Source: Poseidonibacter antarcticus (lineage in GTDB: Bacteria; Campylobacterota; Campylobacteria; Campylobacterales; Arcobacteraceae). Taken from it: a stretch of 64,000 bases of DNA. The DNA is taken from positions 1 to 64,000 of the forward strand of contig NZ_RCWF01000010.1 in assembly GCF_003667345.1 (NCBI RefSeq), given 5' to 3'. Shown here one piece after another: positions 1 through 9,018 of this stretch. The notes under the pieces are model-generated. The model was not told the DNA's origin and did not search any database. It saw nothing but the letters and a program-made list of their open reading frames with translations. Every line of letters begins with the position of its first letter. Position 1 is the stretch's first letter. The position numbers and the translations under genes are program-made.

Positions 1-321
1 CAAACTTAAATTACATTGTTAAAGATCATCCTATTTTTCGCAACAACTGTGTCACTTAAATTGGACGGGAATTATAGAACTTTTTTCTCTCTTTGTCAAG
101 AGGATTTACTTTAAATAAACTTAAATTTGTTAATTTATGGTTTGATGTTGTAATTCTAGGTTAAATGAGTTAAATTAGACTATATTCTTTTAGTCTAAAA
201 ATGAAATTTTATTTTCATTAGTAAATATACATCACATTATAGATACTCTTAAAAATTGCATACTAATATAGTTATAATATGATATAATAAGTACTAATAT
301 AAGAGATAAAGGCTATTTATT
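1..321. other. AT-rich gap at left edge
   Basis: No complete gene is visible. A short open stretch on the plus strand from the edge to a TAA at 57-59 could be the tail of a gene cut off by the window, but 18 codons are too few to judge. Just before the next gene the decamer TACTAATATA occurs twice (about 263-272 and 292-301) around a TATAAT-like stretch, which would fit a promoter with repeated regulator sites for the small HTH protein that follows. Confidence 0.4.
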
Positions 322-561
322 ATGACAAAAGAAAGTTTTATTGCAAGACTTAAAGAATTAAATTTATCAAGCAAAGATTTTTCCACAATTGCAGAGGTAC
401 CTTATTCTACTATTGGTAATTGGGGATTTAAATCAAATGATAAGATAATACCTGTTCCTAAATGGGTAAGTCCATTTTTAGTACATTATGAAAAATCTAT
501 TAAGTATGATTATATAAAAAATGAAATATTTGATGTTATGAAAGAATTGGAGAAGAAATAG
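322..561 (+). CDS. Small helix-turn-helix-like protein
   Basis: A 79-residue protein of unknown function. Residues 8-35 read like the first helices of a Cro/CI-type HTH (LKELNLSSKDFSTIAEVPYS followed by TIGNW), the pattern in which a small hydrophobic-rich helix pair precedes a serine/threonine-rich recognition helix. The C-terminal half is charged and helical. Such proteins occur on phage and plasmid DNA, but nothing else here is phage-like. The next gene begins 2 bases after its stop, so the two are probably co-transcribed. The DNA-binding role is inference from the N-terminal pattern only. Confidence 0.6.
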   Translation: MTKESFIARLKELNLSSKDFSTIAEVPYSTIGNWGFKSNDKIIPVPKWVSPFLVHYEKSIKYDYIKNEIFDVMKELEKK

Positions 562-563
562 AT

Positions 564-767
564 ATGTTTGGTAAGTATTTATATATAACAAGAATCTTTT
601 TATTTTTACTTTATTTTATTACTCCTATGTTTATATTTATTAATGCTCAAACTAAGTTAGAATATTTTATTGCTTTTTCTATTTTAATTATGGGCTTTGC
701 TTTAAACTATCTTATTAACAACGTAGGCAATAGGAAAGTTATTGAGTTTTTAGAAAGGTGGCTTTAG
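564..767 (+). CDS. Small two-helix membrane protein
   Basis: A 67-residue protein of no recognised family. Two hydrophobic stretches (about residues 9-27 and 34-52) are separated by a short polar loop, followed by a basic tail ending in a tryptophan. It sits 2 bases downstream of the small HTH gene, suggesting translational coupling. The pairing of a small DNA-binding protein and a small membrane peptide is seen in some toxin/antitoxin-like or phage immunity modules, but no sequence feature here proves such a role. Confidence 0.5.
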   Translation: MFGKYLYITRIFLFLLYFITPMFIFINAQTKLEYFIAFSILIMGFALNYLINNVGNRKVIEFLERWL

Positions 768-882
768 AAATTGTTTTAAGTGATTAAATTTAAACTACTT
801 TTTCAATTTTATTCTATACTAAATATAGGTTAAAAAAGGAATATTTTAATAATTGTGAGTTTATTACTTTAGAACAAAAACT

Positions 883-909
883 TCACTAATATTTTATCTG
901 TATTAGTGA
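883..909 (-). terminator. Intrinsic terminator of the phn operon
   Basis: Perfect 9-bp inverted repeat, TCACTAATA (883-891) and TATTAGTGA (901-909), with a 9-base loop. Read on the minus strand it is followed by AGTTTTTG, a T-rich tract. It lies about 40 bases beyond the phnP stop, so it is the likely end of the phosphonate transcript. Confidence 0.65.
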
Positions 910-949
910 TTATATATGATACGAAGGTTACAGATTAGAAAAAAAAATA

Positions 950-1687
950 TCAAAATATAATCTTTTCATTCTCATTAAGATATTTGTACTTTAAAAATAC
1001 ATTATTTTTTTTAATATATTCTGCTGTAGTATGCGATATATGCATTAGAAAAGCATTTTTAACTTCAAGTTCATCTATTATTTGGCTCGCTTGTAAATAA
1101 TTTAAATGATTTCCTGTCTTCTTTCTTTCATCATAGCAAGCATCAATAAACACATAATCTAATGAAAATGATTTTAGAAATTCCATACTTGTTTTACTAA
1201 TTCCAGCGCAATCAGTTAAATAAGCAATTTTAGTATCTTTGTATTCAATTAAATATCCAAAAGTATTTTTTGAGTGCTTTAACGGAATTGTAGTAAATTT
1301 TATTTCATTTATTATTGTTTGACTAAAAGGCTTTATTTCATTATAAAAAAGCGAATGTTTATGTTTAAATAAATCAGAGAACCCTTGTTCATCTTTTGGA
1401 TGGTAACAATTAATATTATCAAAGGAATGTCTAAGTCTTAAAAGACCTAAACAATGATCTGCATGAAAATGAGTAAGAAAAATAGCTGATATTTTTTTAT
1501 TGTCAAAAATATTTGAAATATCTTCGACTCCTGCATCTATTAAAATAACCTTGTCTTCAATTTCTAAATATGCACAAGTTGATAAATTTCTCATATTATT
1601 ACTTCTATATTCAGAACAAATAGAACAAGTACAATTATGTACAGGAATACCTGCACTATCTGCTGTTCCTAAAAATTTTAGTTTCAT
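950..1687 (-). CDS. phnP: Phosphoribosyl 1,2-cyclic phosphate phosphodiesterase PhnP
   Basis: Metallo-beta-lactamase-fold phosphodiesterase that opens the 5-phosphoribosyl 1,2-cyclic phosphate left by C-P lyase, giving ribose 1,5-bisphosphate for PhnN. The metal motif THFHADH is at residues 72-78, and the extra structural zinc site typical of PhnP is present near the N-terminus as C19-x-C21-x2-C24. Further metal ligands are plausible at the D-C-A-G stretch around residue 159 and the late histidine (HISH, about 216). It is the last gene of the phn operon, starting 3 bases after the MFS gene, with AAAAGG before its ATG. Length 245 is normal for the family. Confidence 0.93.
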   Translation of the reverse strand: MKLKFLGTADSAGIPVHNCTCSICSEYRSNNMRNLSTCAYLEIEDKVILIDAGVEDISNIFDNKKISAIFLTHFHADHCLGLLRLRHSFDNINCYHPKDEQGFSDLFKHKHSLFYNEIKPFSQTIINEIKFTTIPLKHSKNTFGYLIEYKDTKIAYLTDCAGISKTSMEFLKSFSLDYVFIDACYDERKKTGNHLNYLQASQIIDELEVKNAFLMHISHTTAEYIKKNNVFLKYKYLNENEKIIF

Positions 1688-1690
1688 AGT

Positions 1691-2902
1691 TTACCTTTTT
1701 TCTTTTTCAGTTTTTCCAATATCAATCAATTTTATTAAAAAAACTGCAATTACAGTAACAATACTTAAGAAAATTGTTGAAAAAGTTCCACCTAGGGTTT
1801 CTAACATTAAAGCAAAAGTAAAAGGAACCATTGACATAACTATTAATCTAACATGATTTATTTTCCCCATAGTTTTTCCAAACCCCTCTTTTCCAAAAAG
1901 ATATAAGGGTAATGTTCCTCTGACTATATCACTTAGGCCTTGACCTGCTCCATAAAGTATTACAAAATATAAAGCAGCATTTAAATTATATCCACTAAAT
2001 AATAAACATAAAAGTCCAATTGCCATCATTGATATTGAGATACTTGCAGTTAACAAAGGTGTTGCTTTTGAAGAAAAACTCATAAGTAATATTCTTGAAA
2101 AAACTTGTGCTGGTCCAATTAAGGTTCCAAGAGCAATAGCAACACTTGCTTCAATACCAAAACTTTTAAATAATGATAAAAATTGTGTTTGCATAGCAGT
2201 AATAGGAATTGCAATTAGTGAGAAAGCAATAGATACTAATAAAATTGATCTTTTTTTATTACTACCTTCTTGATAAATACATTCTTCAAAACTTTTTTCA
2301 TCAAAGTTTTTATTGTCAATTTTTAGATTCTTTTTCAGGACAAAATAATGAATAGGTAAGGCTAAAAAGAAATGAAATAGTGCAAGTATTTGATAAACCT
2401 CTCTCCAAGAAACAAGAGTTAAAAGATAGGATATTAAAGGCCAAAAAATTGTTGAAGCAAAACCTGCTATTAATGTAATTTGAATAATAGGAAGTTTTGC
2501 TTTAGTTCCTACTAATTGAGAAAAAGCTACAAAAGCTGCTTCGTATAAAACAAGTATTGAAACAGATTCTAAAAATAACATAGCTAGAATAAATTCTAAT
2601 TTTGAAGTAATTAAAGATAATAAAAGTAATCCCATACCACAAAGAATTGAGCCTATACTCATAATTATTCTTGCACCTTTTTTATCTAAAAGTTTTCCAA
2701 TAATAGGAACTAGAAAACCTCCTAATAAGATTCCCACAGATAATACACCAAAGATAAAAGAGTTTGTCCAGTTAAATTGTTTGGATAATTCTTCTGACAT
2801 TATTGTAATAGAATAATACAAAGTACCATAACCAATAGTCATAGTAGTTCCAAGTCCTATAACAGATTTAACAGAGCCTTCAATAAATAATCTTGATAAC
2901 AA
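1691..2902 (-). CDS. MFS transporter within the phn operon
   Basis: A 403-residue major facilitator protein with about 12 hydrophobic segments, a charged central loop around residues 190-215 and the G-x-L-x-D-[KR]-x-G-[AR] motif (GKLLDKKGARI) after the second segment. The preferred start is a TTG at 2902 with AAAGGA 6 bases ahead, overlapping the translation termination area of phnN by a 9-base gap. It sits between phnN and phnP, so it is co-transcribed with C-P lyase. Substrate is not readable from sequence; uptake of a phosphonate or ester, or export of a cleavage product, are both possible inferences. It is not one of the standard phn genes. Confidence 0.8.
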   Translation of the reverse strand: MLSRLFIEGSVKSVIGLGTTMTIGYGTLYYSITIMSEELSKQFNWTNSFIFGVLSVGILLGGFLVPIIGKLLDKKGARIIMSIGSILCGMGLLLLSLITSKLEFILAMLFLESVSILVLYEAAFVAFSQLVGTKAKLPIIQITLIAGFASTIFWPLISYLLTLVSWREVYQILALFHFFLALPIHYFVLKKNLKIDNKNFDEKSFEECIYQEGSNKKRSILLVSIAFSLIAIPITAMQTQFLSLFKSFGIEASVAIALGTLIGPAQVFSRILLMSFSSKATPLLTASISISMMAIGLLCLLFSGYNLNAALYFVILYGAGQGLSDIVRGTLPLYLFGKEGFGKTMGKINHVRLIVMSMVPFTFALMLETLGGTFSTIFLSIVTVIAVFLIKLIDIGKTEKEKR

Positions 2903-2911
2903 ACTAGTCCT

Positions 2912-3442
2912 TTATTCATTTTCTATTTTATTAAGTAATGCATCAAATCTTTGTATTGATTCTTTTAAAGAAGTAGAATTATCAAAATTAATTAAATTCT
3001 TTGCTTCTATTTTCTCATAACTACGAGATAATCTTTTTTCAATTTCTTCTTTTGTTTCTCTTCCACGAAAAATTAGTCTTTGTTTTAGTATTTCTTTTGG
3101 AATTGTTATATTAATTGTATACACATTATCATATTGTTCTTCAAAATCTTTAATTTTAGACCTTGAAATTGATATAACATTAACTCCTGTTGTAATAAGT
3201 CTTTTTGCAATACCATAAGAATTACCATGAGCATTCCAAGATGAAGCAAAATATGAATTATGTTTTAATAACAAAAAAGCATACTCATCTATATAATAAT
3301 TGCTTTCATTTAAATCTGCTTTTCTTGTTATGTATCTTTGAACAAAGTTTAACTTAGAACTTAGTTTTTCTTGTGAAGAGCGTAAAAGTGTATCTTTACC
3401 TACTCCACTTGGTCCAACAATCAATATAATTTTTGTTTTCAT
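2912..3442 (-). CDS. phnN: Ribose 1,5-bisphosphate phosphokinase PhnN
   Basis: Guanylate-kinase-fold enzyme that converts ribose 1,5-bisphosphate and ATP to PRPP, the last step that returns the ribose to metabolism. The P-loop GPSGVGKDTL begins at residue 10, and the guanylate-kinase-like phosphate-binding region (QRYITRKAD, about 35-43) follows. At 176 residues it is slightly shorter than the E. coli protein. It lies between phnM and the MFS gene in the same orientation, with a 47-base spacer before it, and its operon position supports the PhnN call over guanylate kinase. Confidence 0.9.
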   Translation of the reverse strand: MKTKIILIVGPSGVGKDTLLRSSQEKLSSKLNFVQRYITRKADLNESNYYIDEYAFLLLKHNSYFASSWNAHGNSYGIAKRLITTGVNVISISRSKIKDFEEQYDNVYTINITIPKEILKQRLIFRGRETKEEIEKRLSRSYEKIEAKNLINFDNSTSLKESIQRFDALLNKIENE

Positions 3443-3489
3443 TTTCCCTACTTTAAATATTTATACTTCTTAAAATAATCTAGTTAGTA

Positions 3490-4629
3490 CTAAAAATTAA
3501 AACCTCTAATTGCATTATAAATTGATTCTCCATCTTTAATTGTCAAAACAACTTTTGGAATATATGTATCATCAATTACAATAATATCAGCTCTTTTACC
3601 TTCTTTTATAATACCTCTATCTTCCAAGTTTGCGTATGTTGCAGGAGTTGATGTTATCATTGAAAAACCTTTTGCAATATCTAAATTAGCATCTTCTTTC
3701 ATTCTATAAACAGCTTGAAGCATTGATGTTGGATGGTAATCTGAGCATAAGTATTTACATACATCTTCTTTTACTAAATCAATTGCAGCAATATTCCCAC
3801 TTTGACTTCCTCCTCTTACAATATTAGGAGCTCCCATACCAGTTGCTATTCCTTTTGAAACTGCATATTTTGCAACTTCTAAATCTAAAGGAAATTCAGA
3901 AATTTGAACACCAAGGCTAAGTAAACCATCAAGTTTTTCAATACAATCATCATCATGACTTAATAGTGTTAAATTATGCTCTTTTGCATATGAAACTAAT
4001 TCATTGATTTTTTCTTCATTCTTATTTAACTTTTTACTAACAACATCATTAATTTCTTCTTCGTTTAAATTGTAATAATTTTCATAATATGTTTTAAATG
4101 ATTCCAATGATTTAAATTGACCTTGACCAGGACTGTGATCCATTAAAGATAGCATTTTTACCATTGCATTTTTAATCACTTCTTTAATAGGTTCAACCGC
4201 TTCTTCTGAACTAAGCTCAAATCTTGCATGTACAAAATTATCAACACCTAAATGTTTTTTATTTGCCTTATTTATTTCTTTTATTTGTTCAATTGCTAAA
4301 TCAATACTTCTTTTCTTTTTAGGATTATCTTCAAAACCAATAGCATGAAACATTGTAGTAATTCCTGCCATTGATAGTTTTTTATCTAATTCAGCAATAG
4401 CTAGAGAAACAGGGAAAGTAGCACCATGTCTGGGTTCTATTTCTTTTTCAATTGCATCTGAATGTAAATCTACAATTCCTGGAGCTATTTTTTTATCTCC
4501 TAAATCAATTGCCACTTCATTTTCTTTATATTTATCAATTCTTTTTATAAATTCACCTTGAATTACTATATCAGCAGGAACAAACTCTTCATTTATTAAT
4601 ACATTTTTACTTCTTAAAATTGTTTCCAT
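3490..4629 (-). CDS. phnM: Alpha-D-ribose 1-methylphosphonate 5-triphosphate diphosphatase PhnM
   Basis: Amidohydrolase-superfamily enzyme that removes pyrophosphate from ribose-methylphosphonate 5-triphosphate, preparing the PhnJ substrate. The metal motif HSD is at residues 56-58 after the typical APGIVDLH strand, with further histidines at SHDDD (about 224) and SDYHPT (about 297), the last aspartate/histidine pair being characteristic of PhnM. The length of 379 matches the family. The ATG follows one base after the phnL stop, so translation is probably coupled. Confidence 0.94.
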   Translation of the reverse strand: METILRSKNVLINEEFVPADIVIQGEFIKRIDKYKENEVAIDLGDKKIAPGIVDLHSDAIEKEIEPRHGATFPVSLAIAELDKKLSMAGITTMFHAIGFEDNPKKKRSIDLAIEQIKEINKANKKHLGVDNFVHARFELSSEEAVEPIKEVIKNAMVKMLSLMDHSPGQGQFKSLESFKTYYENYYNLNEEEINDVVSKKLNKNEEKINELVSYAKEHNLTLLSHDDDCIEKLDGLLSLGVQISEFPLDLEVAKYAVSKGIATGMGAPNIVRGGSQSGNIAAIDLVKEDVCKYLCSDYHPTSMLQAVYRMKEDANLDIAKGFSMITSTPATYANLEDRGIIKEGKRADIIVIDDTYIPKVVLTIKDGESIYNAIRGFNF

Positions 4630-4630
4630 T

Positions 4631-5320
4631 TTACTTTACTCTCTCTAATTCATAAATTCTATCACTAATAATTTTCATTGCTTCAAGGTCATGGAAAATA
4701 CCAACCATTGCGACACCTTGTTTTTTTAAATCTTTTAATTTTTCTACAACTTTCATCGTATTTGTTTTATCTAATGATGCAGTTGGTTCATCTAATAAAA
4801 GTAATGATTTTGGTGCAATAATACCTTTTGCAATATTTACACGTTGTTGCTCTCCACCTGAAAAAGTCAATGGTGATAAATCAAAAAGTTCCTCTCTTAT
4901 TGATAAATATGATAGTAGATCTTTTGCTTTTTCTCTTGATGATATTTCACTCTCACCTTTAAAGATAAGTTGTTCAGATACAACATCAACTGCACTTACT
5001 CTTGGTAAAATTTGTAAGAATTGAGAAACATATCCAATTTCTGATTTTCTTAAATTTAATATCTCACTTTCACTTGCATTTGAAATATCAATATTACTTC
5101 TATCATCTCTTGTAAAAATGATACTTCCTGATGTTGTAGTATATGTTCGATATAAAGTTTTTAAAATAGATGATTTTCCTGCACCACTTGGTCCAAATAA
5201 AGATAAAAACTCTCCATTTTTAACAGTTAAATTAATATTTTCAAAACCTTTTACTTCAATACTTCCTCTTGTGTGTACTTTAAAAGTTTTATTTAAATCT
5301 TTTACTTCTAATCTAATCAT
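4631..5320 (-). CDS. phnL: C-P lyase complex ATP-binding protein PhnL
   Basis: ABC-type ATPase associated with the C-P lyase core rather than with a membrane permease. Walker A GPSGAGKS is at residues 43-50, the signature FSGGEQQRVNIAKG at about 153-166, Walker B LLLLDEPTAS just after. The signature wording is that of PhnL, which distinguishes it from generic exporters. It lies 9 bases downstream of phnK; the two ATPases are known to dock on the PhnGHIJ core in other bacteria. Length 229 is usual. Confidence 0.92.
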   Translation of the reverse strand: MIRLEVKDLNKTFKVHTRGSIEVKGFENINLTVKNGEFLSLFGPSGAGKSSILKTLYRTYTTTSGSIIFTRDDRSNIDISNASESEILNLRKSEIGYVSQFLQILPRVSAVDVVSEQLIFKGESEISSREKAKDLLSYLSIREELFDLSPLTFSGGEQQRVNIAKGIIAPKSLLLLDEPTASLDKTNTMKVVEKLKDLKKQGVAMVGIFHDLEAMKIISDRIYELERVK

Positions 5321-5329
5321 CTTTTACCC

Positions 5330-6166
5330 TTATAATATTGAAGACACAAGTAGTTGTGTATATGAATGTTGTGGATCTTCTAAAACTTGATCTGTTAATC
5401 CACGTTCAACTATTTGACCATTTTTCATTACAACTGTAATGTCTGTTAAGTGTTTAATAACACCTAAATCATGTGAAACAACAATCATTGCAAAACCAAT
5501 TTCATGTTGTAATTCTTTTATTAAATCAAGTATCTTTGCTTGAACTGATAAATCAAGTCCCGTAGTTGGTTCATCTAAAAGTAATATCTTTGGATTTGAA
5601 GATAGTGCTTTTGATATTTGAATTCTTTGTTGTTGTCCACCTGAAAAATATTCAGGATAATCATCAATTCTACTTACTGGTATTTCTGTTTTTTCTAAAA
5701 AATATAATGCTCTTTTTCTTATTTCATCATACTTTTTATTTCCACTCATAATTACTTTTTCAGCAATATTTCCACCTGCTGAAAACTTATAATTTAATCC
5801 TAATCTGGGGTTTTGATAAATCATAGACATCAAAGAATTTCGCAAATATGATAGTTCATTCAAATTTGCATCTAAAATATTTTTTCTATTCCCTTCTTTA
5901 TCTACAAAATCTTTTACAAAAATATCACCAAGACTTGCTTTTTGATCTTGATATATTAATTGTAATAATGTAGATTTCCCAGAACCACTCTCACCTACAA
6001 TTCCTAAAACTTCACCTTGTGATAAAGTTAAATTTACATTGTTAACTCCAACTACACTTTTACAAGAAGGACAAATTGAACTGTTGACATCAGCTCCTGT
6101 TTCTTCTAGACATTTTGGGCAAAATCTACCAAAAACCTTAGAAACATTTTTCATATCAAGTATCAT
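5330..6166 (-). CDS. phnK: C-P lyase complex ATP-binding protein PhnK
   Basis: ABC-type ATPase that binds the PhnGHIJ core and is needed for C-P bond cleavage in vivo. Walker A GESGSGKST is at residues 58-66, signature YFSGGQQQRIQISKAL about 164-179, Walker B ILLLDEPTTGLD. The C-terminal DPQHSYTQLLVSSIL ending is characteristic of PhnK. A four-cysteine insertion (two CxxC pairs, residues 16-19 and 32-35) sits before the ATPase core; the same extension is found in a subset of PhnK proteins but not in the E. coli one, so it explains the 278-residue length. A zinc or Fe-S role for it is unproven. Its start overlaps the phnJ stop by 4 bases. Confidence 0.93.
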   Translation of the reverse strand: MILDMKNVSKVFGRFCPKCLEETGADVNSSICPSCKSVVGVNNVNLTLSQGEVLGIVGESGSGKSTLLQLIYQDQKASLGDIFVKDFVDKEGNRKNILDANLNELSYLRNSLMSMIYQNPRLGLNYKFSAGGNIAEKVIMSGNKKYDEIRKRALYFLEKTEIPVSRIDDYPEYFSGGQQQRIQISKALSSNPKILLLDEPTTGLDLSVQAKILDLIKELQHEIGFAMIVVSHDLGVIKHLTDITVVMKNGQIVERGLTDQVLEDPQHSYTQLLVSSIL

Positions 6167-6993
6167 TTATTTTCCTTACTTTTTAAATTTGTATCACAAA
6201 AATCTGTATCATTACAATAATAATGTATATCTCCATTGTCATCATAAACTTCATCTAAAAAGCTATGTGTACTTCCACATCTTGAACAAACTTTATTTTC
6301 AAAACTCTCAACTTTAAACTCTCTATCTTCAAACTTTAAAGGTACTACATTTGTATATGGAGGAATTGCATAGATTTTCTTTTCTCTTCCTGCTCCAAAA
6401 ATTTGTAAGGCTTTACAATTATTTAATTTTGGTGTGTCATATTTAGGAATGGGACTTGGATCCATTGCATATCTATTATTTACCATTACTGGATATCTAT
6501 TTGAAATTCTTGAATCTCCAAATTGTGAAGTATCTTCATATAAAAGAACCCAAAGTTTTGAATAATCAGCATTTGCATGAAGCAATTTTGCTTTTGAAAT
6601 ATTAGGTTCAACTGTTTCTAAAATATCTGGCATAGGAACTTGAAATACTAAAGTTTGATTCTCTTCTAAATGTATTTCAGGAATTCTATGTCTTGTTTGT
6701 ATAATAGTTGCATCTGTTGTACTTGTTGTTGTATTTACTTTAGTAACTGATGATATAAAGTTTCTAATGTTTACTGCATTTACAGAACCATCACAACCTT
6801 GATCAATTACTTTTAAATTATCTTCTTCATTTATAATTGCAAGTGTAACTTGAAGACCACCTGTTCCCCATCCTCTAGCAACTGGTAATTCACGTGATGC
6901 AAAAGAAACAATATATCCAGGAATTGCAATTGCTTTTAAAATAGATCTTCTAATTTCTTTTTTTGCTTCTTCATCTAAAAAGGCATATCTCAT
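6163..6993 (-). CDS. phnJ: Carbon-phosphorus lyase PhnJ (radical SAM)
   Basis: Catalytic radical-SAM enzyme that cleaves the C-P bond of ribose 1-methylphosphonate 5-phosphate, releasing methane or another alkane. The atypical iron-sulfur cysteines are at 236, 239 and 260, with the catalytic cysteine at 266, giving C-x2-C-x20-C-x5-C, one residue tighter than in E. coli. The glycyl-radical region reads GWGTGGLQ (residues 41-48). Overlaps of 4 bases with phnI upstream and phnK downstream indicate tight translational coupling. At 276 residues it matches the family well. All residues known to be needed for activity are in place. Confidence 0.96.
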   Translation of the reverse strand: MRYAFLDEEAKKEIRRSILKAIAIPGYIVSFASRELPVARGWGTGGLQVTLAIINEEDNLKVIDQGCDGSVNAVNIRNFISSVTKVNTTTSTTDATIIQTRHRIPEIHLEENQTLVFQVPMPDILETVEPNISKAKLLHANADYSKLWVLLYEDTSQFGDSRISNRYPVMVNNRYAMDPSPIPKYDTPKLNNCKALQIFGAGREKKIYAIPPYTNVVPLKFEDREFKVESFENKVCSRCGSTHSFLDEVYDDNGDIHYYCNDTDFCDTNLKSKENK

Positions 6994-8057
6994 TTTCCTT
7001 CTCCATTTTCATTTTCTTCTACATATTTTTGTGCTGATTTAAAGATTTGATAATCTGTTTGGAAAGTCACATAATGTGGTAATTTAAAGTGATTTGTCAT
7101 TCCAAATGACTCAATTCCATCTAAATGATGCATAATCATGTCAAAATCTGCTGCAACAATATGTTCTCCACCCACTGAATAATGTGAATTATAAAGTGAT
7201 AAATCAATCATAGACATAGAAATAGCTTTTGTTTCATTCTTCCCAAAGCAAAATCCAAATCCAGTTGTTAGTTTTGTATCACCATTTTCATCTTGATTAA
7301 ATGTCCCAACACATTCAACACTAGTTACTTCAACACTTCCAATTTTTACTTCATTTTTTGTAAAAGGATGAGTAAATTTAATATCTAATTCCCCAATACG
7401 TAAATCACCAATAGTAGGATGAATATCTCCATATCCTCTCATTGTTGTATATCCAATACAAAGTAAGGAACCAGATTCTCCTCTACTCATAACTTGTAAT
7501 ACTGCTGATCTTGGATATGGTGCATTTGGATAATTTCTTGTAATATCCCAAGTTTCATCTTCTTTTGGTAAAACTTTTATCAAATTATCATTTCGTAAAG
7601 GTGTTAATGCTGATTTAATTACGTTATCTTCATTTGAATACTCTTCAATATCTACATCTTTATTTTTCAAATCAAGTAATAATTTAATCTCATAATCATT
7701 TGATGGCCCTAATAATTGTCCACCTTCAATATCTTTAAATGCAGAAGAAATTCTTCTACTTAATCTCATATCATTTACATCAATTTCTTTAGCTATTCCA
7801 ATTCTTTGACAAGAACTTCTGTGTGCTCTTAAGAAAAAAGAAGCATTTAATAAATCCCCTGCACTTCTTTTAATAGCTTTTGCAGCTAATTTTTTAGAAT
7901 ATAAAGAACCTTCACTAATTACTTTATCAATTGAAAAAGTTAAACCTTCAATAAGATTTTTATCTTCTATATCATTAGCACTTGATGTTACCTCATCATA
8001 GAAATGTAAAGAGTTTTTAATTGCCTCTTCTCCACCTTTAATTGCATAGTAAGCCAT
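6990..8057 (-). CDS. phnI: C-P lyase core subunit PhnI
   Basis: PhnI carries the nucleosidase/transferase activity that, with PhnG, H and L, joins the phosphonate to the ribose of ATP or GTP. The 355-residue length and recognisable family stretches such as GGEEAI near residue 8, NAPYPRSAVLQVMSRGE (about 190-206) and the GYGDIHPTIG/GELDI block (about 220-240) support the call. It overlaps phnH by one base and phnJ by four, in the conserved GHIJ order. It should form the stable PhnGHIJ hetero-octamer in the cytoplasm. Confidence 0.95.
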   Translation of the reverse strand: MAYYAIKGGEEAIKNSLHFYDEVTSSANDIEDKNLIEGLTFSIDKVISEGSLYSKKLAAKAIKRSAGDLLNASFFLRAHRSSCQRIGIAKEIDVNDMRLSRRISSAFKDIEGGQLLGPSNDYEIKLLLDLKNKDVDIEEYSNEDNVIKSALTPLRNDNLIKVLPKEDETWDITRNYPNAPYPRSAVLQVMSRGESGSLLCIGYTTMRGYGDIHPTIGDLRIGELDIKFTHPFTKNEVKIGSVEVTSVECVGTFNQDENGDTKLTTGFGFCFGKNETKAISMSMIDLSLYNSHYSVGGEHIVAADFDMIMHHLDGIESFGMTNHFKLPHYVTFQTDYQIFKSAQKYVEENENGEGK

Positions 8058-8593
8058 TATAAAATCTCCAGTTTAGTTGTTCTTGATATTGCTAATATCT
8101 CATTTTCTTCATTTAAAAAGAAGACTTCATTTCCTAGGGGAAAGTATGAATTTTTTTCATTAAATGAATTTACAAACGATTCATTAATCGGTAAAGAAAT
8201 ATCTTTTCTTTCATTTATTCCAGGTCCAGTAAGTCTTACATTTAAGCCCTTAAAGTTTTTACATTTAACAATATACGTACTTGAACGCTCAGGATCAATA
8301 GATGTTCCTATTTTCCCTTGGTTAAAAATAAATTCATTTAATTCATCACAAAAAATATAATCTGCATTTTTTGTATCTGCTTCTTTAGGATTTGTAATTG
8401 CTTTAATTAATTCAAACTCTTCTTTACCTTCATAGTAAAAACTAACTTCTGAATATAAAAGAGTATTTGCAATAGCTAAAAAAGATGAGTTAAAAAGCTC
8501 TTCAATTTTTTCAATTTTTCCAGGCATTGATAATACATTCATCATTGATCTAAAATTTTCTCTATTTAATTTTTCTATATCTACTGATTTCAT
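8057..8593 (-). CDS. phnH: C-P lyase core subunit PhnH
   Basis: PhnH is a structural subunit with a PLP-transferase-like fold but no PLP, required for formation of the phosphonate-ribose adduct. The N-terminal RENFRSMMNVLSMPGKI stretch (about 11-27) and the later RLTGPGI motif (about 120-126) are family hallmarks. The length of 178 is close to the usual 190-200. It sits 8 bases downstream of phnG and overlaps phnI by one base, as expected in a conserved GHIJ cluster. Confidence 0.93.
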   Translation of the reverse strand: MKSVDIEKLNRENFRSMMNVLSMPGKIEKIEELFNSSFLAIANTLLYSEVSFYYEGKEEFELIKAITNPKEADTKNADYIFCDELNEFIFNQGKIGTSIDPERSSTYIVKCKNFKGLNVRLTGPGINERKDISLPINESFVNSFNEKNSYFPLGNEVFFLNEENEILAISRTTKLEIL

Positions 8594-8601
8594 TTCTAAC
8601 C

Positions 8602-9015
8602 TTACATTAAATCAAAAGAGACTCTAGTTGAGTTAACTTTTCTATTTGTTTTTTTAATATTTTCTTCTTTTATATTTTTTGCATCTATTAGTAAACTTTC
8701 AATTTCTTCTTTACAAATATTTGCTTCAAAAGATGCATCTAAAACTGCTGTATATAATGATATTTCTTCATTTAAATCCATTACCATTGACCAACCTTTT
8801 ACTTCTTCAACTTGAACAATTGTAGAAGTTACAAGCACTTCACCTGCGTAAAAACTTCCGCCTGAAATTGGATCTTGTACAGGAACTAAAAGCGTTTGCT
8901 CTGTTGCTTGTGTTAAAATCTTTACTTTATGATTCTCTTCAATTTTTTTATATAATTTTTCTAATTTTTCAATTTGCACTAATTGTGCTAAATCATTTAT
9001 TTCTTCTCTTTTCAT
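8602..9015 (-). CDS. phnG: C-P lyase core subunit PhnG
   Basis: PhnG is the small subunit of the C-P lyase core. The 137-residue length, the VPVQDPISGGSFYAGEVLVT block (about 64-83; P-x-x-G-x-F-x-x-GEVLVT is typical) and the GWSMVMD stretch afterwards fit the family. It begins 3 bases after phnE and is followed by phnH after 8 bases. It has no membrane segment or signal peptide, consistent with a cytoplasmic complex. Confidence 0.92.
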   Translation of the reverse strand: MKREEINDLAQLVQIEKLEKLYKKIEENHKVKILTQATEQTLLVPVQDPISGGSFYAGEVLVTSTIVQVEEVKGWSMVMDLNEEISLYTAVLDASFEANICKEEIESLLIDAKNIKEENIKKTNRKVNSTRVSFDLM

Positions 9016-9018
9016 TTT

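Noticed and set aside
1500-1856. Plus-strand reading frame opposite phnP and the MFS gene
   Set aside because: It is antisense to two clear genes and has low-complexity hydrophobic composition; a shadow.
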